Shown one piece after another: positions 36,901 through 49,543 of a stretch of DNA of 64,000 nucleotides. Position 1 is the stretch's first letter; the number at the start of each line of letters is the position of its first letter. The notes beneath the pieces are model-generated. The model was not told where the DNA came from. It saw nothing but the letters and a program-made list of their open reading frames with translations, and searched no databases. Origin of the DNA: Hoplostethus atlanticus. Its lineage: Eukaryota; Chordata; Actinopteri; Trachichthyiformes; Trachichthyidae. Location of the stretch: the NCBI GenBank assembly GCA_034670405.1, contig JAXDDX010000054.1, positions 1,922,001 through 1,986,000 on the forward strand. The letters are read 5' to 3'. Made by a program: the position numbers and the translations under genes.

Positions 36901-37973
36901 TTCTTTTATTTCGCCAATTTGGGTTATACAACCCAAATATGATTTGTTTTTTTATGCATCTCCCAGTGACCGCAATAGATTAGCCAAACCTGTTAATTAC
37001 AATGCTAGCAATCTGTGTTTGCAATCTGTTTATTTTTAATACATTACTTGCAGGCAAAGTGTGGCTGAAGCAGTGGCTAGAAATACACTCTTATCCACAC
37101 AGATTCGCACATTCATCAACATTTTACACTGACATCAACAATTACAATCAACTGACTGTCAAGCAGATGTAAGCACTGTCACTGCCTAGTCCAAAGGGGT
37201 TGACTGTAGGCTTATTTTGTTTTTCAAAACCATTGAGAAAAAAATGTGCTACAAAAATAACAGTATTTTACAGCATTTGAGATATCTTGGGCCAAACAAG
37301 CTGCCAAATCTCCTACTACAAAAAATAGAACACATATCACTTTGGCCAAAAAGTGAAATGGTGTGCACTCCAGCACACTCAGGTTGTCCATCTGGCAGCA
37401 GGCACTGCCTGTCTATCCATTGGGATCATTCCTTGCTACTCTCCTGCCTCCCACCACTGTCTTTCCAATTAAAAGTTACACATCAGTCTCAAGTCTCAGC
37501 CAGACTTCCAGATGGTAGGAATGGTAGAGCAAGCTTTTCTTCTGTTGCATTGTCAGTGGAGAAATCAGTTACCTGTGTGTCTATTTTCCAAAAGTGCTGT
37601 GCAGTTGGGAGGTTGGCGGATGCTTTGGGAATTGAGCTGAGTTCTTGTGCTTAGTTAAATCCCCAAACTCTGCTCTGTACTTTTCGACACAGCAGTCTGA
37701 AGTTGAGGAGGGAACTGCAGATCTCAAATGTTAATATCAGGCTACATTTTGCTCATTGGTAGGTTAGATGATATTGTTCGTTGTTCACTTTGCTCCGAAA
37801 CTATGGAGAGACATTACAGGAGCACCCACAGTGGCTATGGTTTTCAAGTACAATGTTTCAGTTTTAGTTTTAGCAAAACTGTTTCATCACTATTTAAATG
37901 CAATACATCATTTAAAAAAAGTAATTTTTACTTCAACAACATGCCAGGAGATGGATACTGGAAGATACTGAGC

Positions 37974-38094
37974 AATGAATACCAGGTAATGTTTTTCCAA
38001 ATTTTCCCGAAAAGAATATAGATTTTCCAAATTTAAACAGTGGCGCTGTTGAATCCCTGAATACTAATATTCTGATGAATGAATACCAGGTAAT
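37974..38094. repeat. Diverged tandem duplication, about 104 bp
   Basis: aatgaataccaggtaat occurs at 37974-37990 and 38078-38094. The sequence after each copy (tttttccaaa.. / atttttccca.., then gaata-rich words) is similar but diverged. Confidence 0.6.
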
Positions 38095-38314
38095 ATATTT
38101 TTCCCAAGTAGAATATATATTCTTGAATACTTGAATAGTAATATTGTGAATGGTGTTCTGGGTAGTCAGAACTTCACGTAACCAGGGACACACAAATATC
38201 GATAGCAAAAAGTTGTGGCTGAATCTATGATTTTTTTTATTGGTTGTCATTGTGCAAGCAGGAAAACAAACTCTGGCGTGACTAGAAATTGAGAAAATGA
38301 GACACATAGTCCCT

Positions 38315-38650
38315 AATTCTTCTTCTCTTCAATAAAATTGTTGATTTTTGACAGAACATCAGAAACTTTGTATAAATCATTTATATATAAGAAATAAAAG
38401 AGGTCCAAGGATAGAGCCCTGGGGGACTAACTGCAAAACCATAGTAGAGAGAGATCTGAAATGCCTATAGATTTTAGTTTTAGTAGGAGTATGGCAAGAT
38501 CAATTATATCAGAAGCCTTGGACAAGTCAAGAAATATTGCATTTTGTGTGTTCTCTTCTGTCTTGTGCTTTGTAGAGTTCCTCAACCAGATAAGAGATAG
38601 CCATATAGGTTGAGTGTGACTTGCAAAAACCATACTGATGTTCGTAAACT
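38315..38650 (-). mobile_element. LINE reverse-transcriptase fragment (CR1/L2-like)
   Basis: Minus-strand translation gives, in order, YEHQYGFCKSHSTYMA, then LVEELYKA, then FLDLSKASDIIDLAILLLKL, then VPQGSILGPLLFLIY. These are the classic non-LTR reverse-transcriptase blocks (QYGF..HST, FLDLSKAFD, PQGSxLGPLLF). The pieces fall in different frames: one shift lies between HST and FLDL, and one base is missing after FLIY, where INDLYKVSD resumes. The catalytic FADD block is absent. Both ends are cut; the 5' side stops where the MITE arm starts. Confidence 0.85.
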
Positions 38651-39118
38651 TTCATTCAAAAGCCAAGTCTTTAATAGCCATGAACAAATCATTAGTTCAT
38701 ATTCATTTCAAAATTTGCAAATGTTAGTAAATTATGATTAATGAATGATGTAATATGTTTATTCACATTTATAAATAATGGTGAGAGTGATTTCCAGTAG
38801 CTTGTCAATGTGTTTCTCAATTAATTATGTGTTGTAAAAAATTAGTAAATGTTAGCGCATCATTTATTTGTCCCCAGGATCCATGTTTAGATAATACTGA
38901 AGACAATGGTAGACTTTAAAGGTCTTTTCTCCTTTTTATTTTTTCTTCCATCAAGAGTTTGGGATTTGTGTATGGTAGAAAATGAATCCTTGGACCCAAT
39001 AAATGATCTACTAACTTATAATGTATAAGTTATGAAATGAATATGAACTAATGATTTGTTCATGCTTTTAAGGATTTGTTAATGGCTTATTAATCAAAGT
39101 TATTATAAAGCATTACCA
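38649..39118. mobile_element. MITE with long inverted arms
   Basis: catgaacaaatcattagttc.. at 38679-38710 is an exact 32-nt reverse complement of 39033-39064. Alignment with gaps continues outward to about 38649 and 39100 (actttcattcaaaagcc against actttgattaataagcc in the complement). The right tip reads ttataaagcattacca. About 470 bp, AT-rich, no coding capacity; superfamily not determined. Confidence 0.7.
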
Positions 39119-42100
39119 AGCTTTGCATTTTAAAAAGACACCATGGACTATATTTTTGTGATGCTGCATGGCGGATGGTGGGGCTTTGCGCTGGCTAAGT
39201 GGCATTTCCGTCGGGTGCACAGAGTTTTTTCTCACTCTCACACCCATTTGGTATGTTAGTGACTCGCTGTGCACTTGACTGCACCTCAGTGGGAGAAGAG
39301 ACGCAGAAGGGGGTGTGTCAGCAACGATCAAGCAGCGAAGTACAATTTTGGTGTAAAGGATTATGGGGATTTACACTTGCTTCTCCCATTTTGACCACAT
39401 CAAAAAGTGCATGGCCTGTTCTATGATATTTTTGTGGCTTTACCAAGTGATGTACGCATGAAAATGTCCTATTCAAATGCCTACCAACTCTTTTTGTGAC
39501 TGATAAGTTGGCCAATTTCACTTTGATATAAATCCCTCAAGCAGGAAAAAATATACAATATACAACATAGATACAACTATACACGTGGCTGTGGTGTGAA
39601 TGATCCAACACATAACTGTCAGTGTGTGCCATGACGCATTTGATTGGTCATAATTGAAGCCAGGCACCCCACACCTAGTGATAATGTGTCCCTCCTAATC
39701 AATTTCCAACTGTGCTGGCCACAAAAATATAAGAAAAACAGTCGTCACGTCCTATGTGCTTGTGCCACATGCCTTTGACTATGCTTTGCGCCGTGCACCA
39801 GTGATTCACAAAACCTGTAACTTATAACTTACAACCTATCACTTTATTTGCACTACCATACTGTAAAGTCACCCATCAAAACTATGGAACCAAGGAAATA
39901 AAGCAGAGCATATCATTAAAATGTTGGCTCACATTTCAAATGACGATTTGTGTAGAGGTTTTAAAGCCTTCAAACATCCAGACAACCATTTTATGATGCA
40001 AGTCTATTTTCTACTTAGCACTGGGGCACTGACATAGTACATGAAGCAGTCAGTGACCAAAGATCACAGGAAAGACATGTCAGCCTTTATTATACGGTCA
40101 CAGCATCTAGGGTATGTTATCCCACATGCTTAAGTGCAGTTGACAGGTAAATCCCATGGCTGAGCATTTCTGCTGCTCTCATGCTTCCTCGTGAAAGTCT
40201 TTCTGTGTATGGATGACCATTACATCTCTTGAGGCCTAAAGACTGCAACTCTTGCAAAATATAGCTGGGGAGAATCCGACTCAAACAACTGAAAACATAA
40301 TCTTGTCAAAGGTAGGTTTAGCATAAAACAGCAGCAAAGATGAATCCATTGTCTAGGTATGGTCAGCATCTCCTTGTAATACTCATAGAAAGGGCAGTAG
40401 ACAAGCATCCATTACAAATCTATCCTGTAATTAACACCACTCCAATGTGGGAGACAACTTATGCTTCTCTGTATCATTACAAGGCTGGCATGATGTCCCC
40501 TATGTTTGAATGTTTCATTTTTCAGTCAGCATGAGTTTTTGTTCCAGTAAAATCTGATAGGCAGATCTAATGAGAAACATATCTGCCAATAGCCCAGTTA
40601 TTCAATGCAACAGGGGATTTTTTTTAACAGAATTTCATCCAACTGTTTCTTGAAATGCCTTTCAGTCAGCTGGTGCTACGATAAATTGTAACAGAACTTG
40701 AGAGCCTGTGATGGTCAAGCTGAATATGACTGGTAGAGATTACATGTATGCCAATAGATAATGCATGCATAGCTACTAGAGGATTTATCAAGCAGAGGCT
40801 TTAAATTTTACAAAAAAATTACAAAAGGGAAAAACTGTCTTACAGTTATGCTATGCAACTGAATTAATGTACAACAACAATGATACTGATAACAATAACA
40901 AACCAACAATATGATATTATTGATATGTATGTATGTTACAGCACATTGTTAAAGCACGTTGAGTGCATGCATTCCTGTAATGCTGTCAATTTTCATGCAG
41001 TGCTCTTAACTAACCCATAGATTCATGAAAAAATATAAAATACTGCTTCTAATACCTCTCTTTCGTGGTCAAAAGCCCAGTGGGAATGGAGTAACTGAAT
41101 AATTTCAATCTCTTGCCGGTTGGAACCATTTTACAGGCACAAATCAAAACAAACAGCTATCCTGGCATTCACCTATAGTCACCCTCAAGTGTGATCTATT
41201 ATGGGCTCATGCAGAAAATGTGTCTATTGCTGCTTCTTCGTTCAAGCTCATTACCTGCCAAATGTGGGCTGGAGGTGGGCTGAGGGTGGACTATGTGGGT
41301 GAGCCTATGTGCCATTAATAAGTGCCAAAGCAGCATGGTGGGCAAAGAGGGAGAATATGGGGCGATAACTGAGATCATAATGGTCACTTACAGCATGTAT
41401 AACCTCTATGTTAAATATAGCCAGGCACATCCATACTAAGGACTCCATGGATACCGGCATATCACATAACACATTTTGATAACATGCTCCATGAGGGTTA
41501 ATTCCACGGAGGATCTGGAAATGGAAAATTCTTGCAGGATTATGATCCATCACTAGATGGTTTGGATGAAATAATGTGCCATGCCACTGTCTAAAATTAT
41601 TAAAAAAATGGTTTTGGCAGGTAAAATGTAGATGCATTCAATATACCTGTAATATCGGATAATTTTATGTGTTTAAACTTCGACTATGTTCTGTAACTAC
41701 ACAATCATTTCAATTGTACCAAACTCTACATAATAATTGTATGTGAACACTAATCTTGCCTATTTTGAACCAAGAGATTTGAAATGAGATTGCCCTGCTT
41801 TACTAAGCAGGCATCAATGCACAACAATGAATATAATAAAATGCCTCAAGGAAGAGCCACCTAACGTGAACAGCCTTCTGAATACCTTCACTTCAGCATG
41901 GTATAGATTTTCTAACTATCCCAATATATTCCTCCTCATCCAGTCACAGACTAACAATGCTGTATAGCCAAGCTGTAATCTCAGTATGTAACATTGGTGT
42001 GATTGAAACTTTCTATTTACATTGTGACTCATCGGAGTTAATACATCTAAACATGTCCAAATGGCAATTGCATATTGCATGCTGAGCAGACATGCTGAAT

Positions 42101-43961
42101 GGTGGTATGAGGAAAGGTTTATGAATATCAATTGATGTTAAATGTCACATAAACCTGTAGGCGATACAAAGGGCTTGGGAACATGCCTCAATTGAATAAT
42201 CAATGTAACAATGTACAAGCTTATTAATATGTGACGTCTCACACACCGGGAGCTCAGACCCCGTTGAAATGAGGTAGTCATGGATGAAAGACTATGAAGC
42301 AGAATGCAGAGTGCACATGCCAAAAAAAAGCCCCAAAAAATGCTCCAAAAAATCCCCAAACCAAAACAAACATGATCTAAACACATTGTGTGACACGGTG
42401 ACACATTGTCATTATAAAACTTCATGAAAACTCTTCTGAAAAGTAGATGCACAACATGCATTTCAGGTTGATAAATGACAGTGGGTGAATCACCGTGGAA
42501 ACCCACAGAGGGATACATTTAGAATTCAAATTACTTCTCAGGAGTCCAAACAAAGAAGTAAAAAATCTTTATGAACAGAATGAGATTGCAGGGGTAAAAA
42601 CGCTCAACAGAAATGAATGCCTTCATCTGAGATCCAATCTGGCTGTCTAAGAAGAAAAGCAGGCAGAATAGTGCTTTCTGTGAGCATATATTTTAGCTCT
42701 AGTGTATGAGACCAACAGAGCTCAGCAGAAAAAAGACAGTGCCGACTTCGGCTAATCACTGTTACCAAATCAAATCTATTCATTCTGCAAATAATGAACA
42801 ACCGCTTCCAAATTATAGATATTTACTGTGCCTGTCTCCCCGAAAAGCACAAAGTCTTTGTTGTGCCGGTGAGCAAGGGAGGTCAAAGCAAAGTAATTTA
42901 TCTCTGTTGAGTTGGAAATTAACTTCTGCCTCCAAGCAATTCGACCTAGTAAGAACCCTGCTATGCCGCTGACCTCTCATGCAAGATGTGTGTGGCAAAA
43001 ATAGCATGGTGGAGGGTGTTTGACCCCAGCAGATTAGCACTGCATTGTTGATATGACATACATTCAGGGGGAAAATGAGCAATTCTCCCAGTCATTCAAG
43101 TTGGAATATGAACATTGGAGATTCACGGGACAATCGAGTGCAAGAACCTCTGGAAGCTAATGCACCTGTACAAATCAGTAACGGTGATGCCCATTATTAC
43201 AATGGACAGAGGGTGAAGTGGGTGGGTGAAGTAAAGCACAGTGAATTGCGGCGTATACTGGAATCTGAAAATAAAACGGAAAAAGCAAATGTTTTATACG
43301 GCCAATTAATTCTTTGTCATAATAAATGTGACACCTCTCACATGGAGGAGGCTGAACTATGGAGGTTAAATGTGATGCTCACTGGTTAACAGTTTCATAG
43401 CATGTAGGAGCACGTCTGTTGATGCGAAGCAAACATGGAGGCCAATGAGCTTCCACTTAGCAGAACCAGTCAAAACAAGAAGTAGTACATCAGAGGATAA
43501 TCTGCTAGATTATCACTGAACGCAGACATAACAACGGAGGTGTTTCAAGATGCACATTCAATCTATTTACAATCAGGCTTGTTTACATCTGCTCAGCACA
43601 AATTAAGAGGGTGCAAAATAGTGTAAGTGATTAGGACATCCTAATGAGCAAACCTTGGAGTATATGATCTGATAATGATGGTGTGGTAACTACGATATCT
43701 AAGATGTAGTCCACTGCAGGTCTTGCTACCCAGGTTTACATAAATACACAGATTTTTGAGTATTGCATTATACTTTCCACGGCCATTTACAATAAAATAA
43801 CTAAAAATAGATCTCCGGGAATCTATTTATACATTACGTAAGATACATTACAGGAGCAAAGTGCTGTGTCTAGGGATGGAGAAATATCTTAGGGAGGAAA
43901 GAAAGAAATTCTCAGCCACTACATCTTCGTAAACTCTGTAAAAATAAATAAATAAAAATAA

Positions 43962-44030
43962 GGGGTTGTATGTGGCTCAGTTTACTAATGACCATGGCAT
44001 ATACTTGCATGAGATCAAATCCCTGCTCAG
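43962..44030 (+). mobile_element. tRNA-like SINE head, decayed
   Basis: ggggttgtatgtggctcagt has an A-box-like TGGCTCAGT, and 34 bp later gagatcaaatccctgc resembles a B-box (GGTTCRAATCC) with substitutions. The spacing and the tgctc tail are tRNA-like. No conserved SINE body follows, so only the head is proposed. Confidence 0.4.
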
Positions 44031-45960
44031 GCAATGCTATCATAACTCCAAAATTCATAAACATACTTGGAATACTTCTCCATTTTGCAAATAAAACAGC
44101 AGAGTGACTATCCAGAGAAGAAATGAAGCATCCTGTTCATGATAGGTTAGAGCTCCAGGTAAGATAGACAGCACTGGAGGTTCTCCAGTAGGGTAGATAT
44201 GCAAGATGATACTTAAATGCTCTTACTACCATTAAAATAGCATCCTACTGACATTATCAACCATGATATGACCCCTCAAGTGTTACCATACTTTTCCTTA
44301 TAGCTCTGCAAACTTAACGTGCACATGCATGTAAGCGATAACCCCTTTGTGACAATGTCATGATTCAAATTAAAGATGGCCATAAAGAAGCAGATGAGGT
44401 TAATAAGAAACACAAAGCCAAGCTAATTGTTCAATTCTCAAGCTATTCTCTTTACCATAGACCTAGCTTGTGTCGGTTGCCTTTCCTCTCCTCATATAGT
44501 ATTTTCCCCTCATCCACACACCAGCCTGGAAGCTTGGAAGGATCAATTTTCTGAGCTTTACTTTCCTTTGTGTGGCCTTAGAGATTCTGGTGGAAGGGAT
44601 AATTGTTGTCTTCCACGGACTCGCGCTAGCTGTAGGGACTCACCTGAAAAAGTACTTGCAACGCTGTGCTAAGAAAACAATATAACTGTGCTAATTGGGC
44701 TCTCAGCAGGGACTCAGGAAATGGGTGCAACTCATCGCTGTTTCCAGAACCCAGAGAGAAGATGAAGAGAAAAACTGTGCAACTCTTAGTTACCTATGAG
44801 AAAAGCAGCTCAACAAGTAGAACACATTTGGATTCATCTGCTTCTCAGCTTTTGATCAGCTTCAAGTCTGTCCAGCATGTGATAGTGATAAGAGCTACAC
44901 AATGTACATTCACATTTGCTGCATTACATTATATACACTGTGAATAAATCTACTGTGTCCACTGGAAATCTTAATCACATAGGAGCACAGAAAATCTGCA
45001 CATAGGCAAGCAATATAGTGCGGTTCAGATTTGTTATTTGCTCACAAGCACTGAATCACTGAACAGTGAGTTTTCGTAGCTGTAGTTCAAACTGCTAATC
45101 CTTATGGATAGTCTAGTTCTACAGCAGAGTAACAAGTGATGCCCTGCATGCTACATGCAACATTTTTTTTCAGTGAACACTACGTCTAAGTTAATTGCAC
45201 TCTACAGCGACAGTCTCGCTTCTTTCCTCATCGATATTGTCTTCCCTTGTCTTGTCACATTACATAACTATTCTGGAGTAGTAGGTGGAGGTGAGGATAA
45301 GTGTGAACACGAGCATGCAAATGGTTGTGGGCATGGCTACAGCAAAGGCTAACGTGCTAATTAAGTGGCTAAGGAGGCAGCTAGCTGCAGGGTAACTAAT
45401 TGGCGAGCAACACCTCTCACATTCATGAACAAGTCTTCAACATGGAGGGAAGAGAAGAAAAACAAGCGGGGGAAAAGGAGCTGACTTTGAATGTGCTGTA
45501 GTGCAGGACAACCGCTCACTATTGGTTTGCGTATGTCAACGTTGAAGGGACTATGGGATGACATGATCTAATGTATTGCTTTTAAATGTGCTCCTTAAAC
45601 ACTAAGACAGTGAGAGGGTACTGTAGATGTGCTAACCCTGACCCGTTACTGAAGTGTGCTAATGCTTTCGCCGCCACCTTGGAAGTACAGTCTGTTATTG
45701 ATTACAAGCAGTCTTAATAGCATGTTATCCATCCCAATGATCTATATATTCTTTGTGAGCAAGGTATACAAGGTAAACTGCACACAACCCTCTCTAGGTC
45801 AACAATGAGTTTTTTGCAGCTGTGACACGACTAAGAAATGGTCCTACACTCTTCATTTCCTACATCTAAATAAGACCACTGAAATGCATCGCTGGTAGAC
45901 GCCTTTGTGCATGTATGTGGACATTTGGATGAGATTGGGATTGTGTTTCTCCACCTCTTA

Positions 45961-45984
<24 letters not shown>
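45961..45984. repeat. (CT)n microsatellite
   Basis: Twelve CT units, then tctctctttc. Confidence 0.9.
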
Positions 45985-45991
<7 letters not shown>

Positions 45992-46112
45992 TTCACACTC
46001 TGAATCAGCAGGTCCCTTCAGTAAACAAAGCAGAGTGATTTCTGGATTTGCATTTTCCAGAATAAATTATATTGCATTTCCGTGATAAGCAGTGCACTGA
46101 TGCTGGTAGTTT

Positions 46113-46127
46113 CCCCCCCCCCCCCCC
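46113..46127. repeat. Poly-C run (15)
   Basis: Uninterrupted C homopolymer followed by accccc. Confidence 0.9.
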
Positions 46128-46379
46128 ACCCCCGCCTCTTTTTTGCCTCCGCTTTTCTTTTCCACACTATTCACGCATGCTGCCGCGCATTAACCCTGAT
46201 CATGAGGGACCACAGCGAGTGAGAAAGCGCTGCTCAAAATTCATGTTTTCAGTGGTAGAAAACCGCACCATTGGCCCCTCGTGGGACCGGGCTGCCGACT
46301 GCGTGGATGGTTAATTCAGGCCTGATAATGATGCATGCTCATGTCCGCCACCAAGGACAAGGATGGCAGCCACGCTTGA

Positions 46380-46560
46380 CGGTGGGGGGAGGGGGAGCAA
46401 GGGGTGGGTGGGAGGATAAAGGAGAAGGGTAGATAAAAAGCTGGGGAGGAGAGGAGGTGGAGATAGAAACTAGAGAGAATCTGATGGTTAAAGAGGTGAG
46501 GGCGGAGAGAGGAGGTGGGAGGATGAGAGAAGAGAAGAGGTACAGGAGAGGAGAGGAGAG
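46380..46560. repeat. Polypurine tract, about 180 bp
   Basis: Almost entirely G and A (ggtggggggagggggagcaa.. through gaggagaggagag). It has potential for triplex or quadruplex structure and produces a spurious Ser/Pro-rich minus-strand frame. Confidence 0.8.
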
Positions 46561-47087
46561 CTGCCATCAGCCCTCCACGGTTGAGTAGCTAGTCTATGAG
46601 GAGAGGCACAAGAAGTATGATCCACTGGATGAGGTTATTTTATGTGTATGTGTGTGCATATGGATATGTGTGTCTTATGCGCTGGGCCATGTGGTTCTCA
46701 ACATGAACACCCCAGATTCATCTACATTCCTCTTTTTAATTACAACGCTAGCATGCTAAAGAAGCGAGGAGGAGAGAAAAAAATCCTTCCATTAAGAGCT
46801 GCATGTAGGCCCGAGCCTTTTCCCCCACCAGTTCAGCTGAGGAGTGCTTTTTTTTTTTTTACCCTTCTCCCCTTTACCCTTACTTCCTTAGGAGGATTGG
46901 GCTCGCGGTATTTTGGCTGTGAAAAGGAAACCGGCGGACGGCAGGGGCATGAATATTCCAAATGACTAATGTTGCACATGCTTATTTTTGACATATCTGG
47001 CTTCCGCAGGGAAATAAAACACTTCTAATGCAGGGGGACCATCTGTTATCTGTTGCTGGTGTTTCAGAGCAGGCGGGCTCGGTGTGC

Positions 47088-47180
47088 ACACACTCACTCA
47101 CACACACACACACACACACAGAAATACACACCATTATACACACACGCACGCACGCACACGCACAAACAAACACACACAGA
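47088..47180. repeat. (CA)n-rich cluster
   Basis: CACA tracts with cg and aa interruptions, including cacgcacgcacgcacacgca. Confidence 0.85.
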
Positions 47181-48839
47181 CACAGCACAGCGGGAGGCAT
47201 ACATAGACAGGAATACACATGCGCACACATGTACAAACAGCAGAATCCGCCGGGAGCATGCACAACAGACAGGCTCTAAACTCCTATACAAATTGGACAC
47301 TCTTTTTTAATTCAGTGTGTTTGTCAGATGTGCTGTAAATCCGGGCTGTAGGGTGACAGGGAATATACACATTTTTATGCCGGCCATAAATACCTGGGCC
47401 TGGCTCCTCGCAGCAGCTGGAGGAGAATATGCTGGTGGGGTAAAAGGGGGGGAAATAAACTAGCAAGATCACCTTGAAAACAAAACACGACACATGCACA
47501 CAGCCTTCCACTTCAGCCACATATCTAGAGGAAGAGCGTTCTCACTTAAATGTAGGTTGGAGTTATTGCCGAGGGAGATGGTGCAGGAGGCATGGTAAAC
47601 AAAGTTCTCGGTACTCGGTTGTTTTGAGGCAAAGAGAAGCTCCTCGGCATGCCATGAAACTTCAGTTTAAACCTTTGGCAAAAGTACCGCAAGATATCAA
47701 GGATAAGTAACTTTGCAGCAGAAGTTCATTTCGCCTCTGTCTGTACAATTCCATAACACATTAACACAAATTATGTTTTATAACCAAATATTCCCAAATT
47801 AAAACATAATAATGAATGGCCTGTACAGTGTTGTGGAGCATGATGTTATTACGAGCATCACTTTAATGTTAAAGGTTAAGCTTGGTGCTTCTGATATATT
47901 TCTTAAAACTAGTTGATGAACAAAGCTAGAAACTAATGCATACATAACATACACACTCAGAGATAATTTGCTTAAATATATCAATGTTAGAGATGGAAAG
48001 AGATTGTGCGGCAAATGTACTGCCCAAGATTACACAGGTGCATTATGTCTGTATTGAGTTTGGGAGAAATGTTTGTTCAATATTTATTCTCTTGAAAGTA
48101 ATCATAGGCATAAAGAGCAACTTTTATCTGTCATAGTTCCATTGAATAAAAAACAATGATAACAGTGTCAACAAAATGGAGTACCGACTACAGCATAATG
48201 ACCAGTGACACAGTAAAAATGAGCCATAACAAGGTCTTGACAATCATCCATTGTATGCTTCCCACTCCCAAAAGGTCGATGCATGTAAAGCATAAAGGTC
48301 TAGTCCAAAAAGAGGAAAAGAGCCTTTGCTTCTGGTCAACAACCTGAATCATAGCCAACAGAAACCAGGGAGCCTCAAAACCTTGACTGCTTTTCCTTTG
48401 AGTATTTCTAGTTGTTACAACACGTTGAGTTGCACTCTACTATAAGCTAAAACTACAAGGTATCTATTGGCCAAAGTCTCAACAACCGCTTTGGACTTAC
48501 TTGATTGAAAACAAGTTGTGTGCCTCTGCTTTATTATGCTCAATACAAACTCGCTCCATGTTCATTGCATTCCAGTGGAAACCTGCTTTGTATCTGCTTG
48601 TCTCCTGTTGGAAGGTAAAGCTGCTGCCATCTTGACAATAACCATGCAGACATTTTCAGGTCAGCCATAGATTAAGGGCCACGGTTAGTGATCTGCTATA
48701 CCATAGCTCAATGTGTTCTCATCCGCTTGTATGATATTTTACGGAAACGTTGATTCGCACCCTAATAACTGATAACTATGGTTATCTCATTTCAAGTCAG
48801 TATAAAAAATATCAAATATTTAAGAGTGTTGGTCACCCT

Positions 48840-49210
48840 TTCTCCGTCCGTCATTACAGGCTTGAAGTGACGCGTGGCTAAGGAGGTTACGTAGCAGCAC
48901 TGTACTTTAGGGCATCTTGGTGCACTGAGAAACATCGGTCGCAGCGCTCAGAAATTCTTGCTAATGTAGTATACTTCCTGGGCATTTCTCACGTACATAA
49001 AATCACTATACCACACACGAAACACAATACATAGCACCCAGTACCTGATTTCGAACAGACTGCAAGATGGCGCGGCCGTGTCTAGACGCCGTCGTGGTAG
49101 CTCCCCCGTGTGTGTATGTGACAAATAAACTTCTTGACCCTTTGTCTTGATTTAGATCCGTTATTCACCTTTGCGCCAGCAGGGGGTGCTATTTTTCATA
49201 AACCTTCCAT
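48840..49210. repeat. CpG-bearing dispersed repeat, unclassified
   Basis: Composition changes abruptly: a CpG-rich stretch (ctccgtccgtcattacaggc), then 'gcaagatggcgcggccgtgt' at 49061-49080, then gtgacaaataaacttcttga, then a CTCF-like word. The segment 49060-49140 reads like the start of a LINE-type 5' UTR (aagatggcg) joined directly to a LINE-type tail (aaataaacttcttg). Family not identified. Confidence 0.35.
49176..49190 (+). promoter_or_regulatory. CTCF-like motif
   Basis: ccagcagggggtgct is close to the vertebrate CTCF core (ccaccagggggcgct type). The same word also occurs at the edges of some fish repeats, and this one lies at the end of a probable repeat, so function is uncertain. Confidence 0.25.
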
Positions 49211-49473
49211 AGTATGCCTTTAATGTCCTCCTGTCTTCCAGACAGGTTGCTCAATGCAGCGGTCTACAACCATACATGTTCAAACTAGTGTTTTGGTATA
49301 AATAAAGTGCATGTGGTATGGTGGCACAAATAAACACACACACACAATCACACAAGCTTCGTCATCTGCCTTGATCTAACAGCTATATGGTAAAGCATGA
49401 TGGGTAGGAGGAACAGAGGGGTTCACAGGAGTAGTGGGAGTAGAGAGGAGGGTGGTAAGGTATAATAACTTAC

Positions 49474-49543
49474 CCATCTCAGCTGCCTTAATGTTGGGGT
49501 CTTCATCCACCAGGCTGCCTGGCGCACCATGTGTGCCTTTGAT
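49474..49543 (-). CDS. prkcsh: PRKCSH-like exon b (linker before coiled coil)
   Basis: A 70-nt exon entering in phase 0 and leaving one base (G) for the next codon. It encodes IKGTHGAPGSL, then VDEDPNIKAAEM. The acceptor is preceded by a pyrimidine-rich run (ctcctctcccgctctcc) and ends gctcgtag; the donor is a strong gtaagt (49468-49473). The second half (DED..IKAAEM) aligns with the human segment YDEQTQAFIDAAQ just before the coiled coil. The human protein has a long Glu-rich acidic region upstream of this point. None is encoded here, nor in exon a, so the linker is either short in this gene or carried by an exon I did not see in the 9.4-kb intron. Confidence 0.62.

Larger units (their letters stand above)
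22282..49473. other. 27.2-kb intron between exons b and c
   Basis: The largest intron. Listed separately: CT repeat 23590, Tc1-like end 25816, minisatellite 28444, simple-repeat cluster 29690-32140, LINE/MITE 38315-39118, SINE-like head 43962, CT repeat 45961, poly-C 46113, purine tract 46380, CA cluster 47088 and a CpG-bearing repeat near 48840-49210. Stretches 22,290-25,800, 26,000-28,430, 32,150-36,370, 39,120-43,950 and 44,040-45,950 are mostly complex sequence in which I see neither exons nor recognisable repeats. 30955-31050, 35040-35260, 46170-46340 and 46900-47000 look like possible conserved non-coding sequence, by eye only. Confidence 0.6.

Noticed and set aside
37217-37654. 145-codon plus-strand open frame
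   Set aside because: Composition is not protein-like and no motif is recognised; judged a chance frame in an intron.
39113-39830. CpG-containing stretch that might be a hAT-like element
   Set aside because: No inverted ends or coding remnant could be identified.
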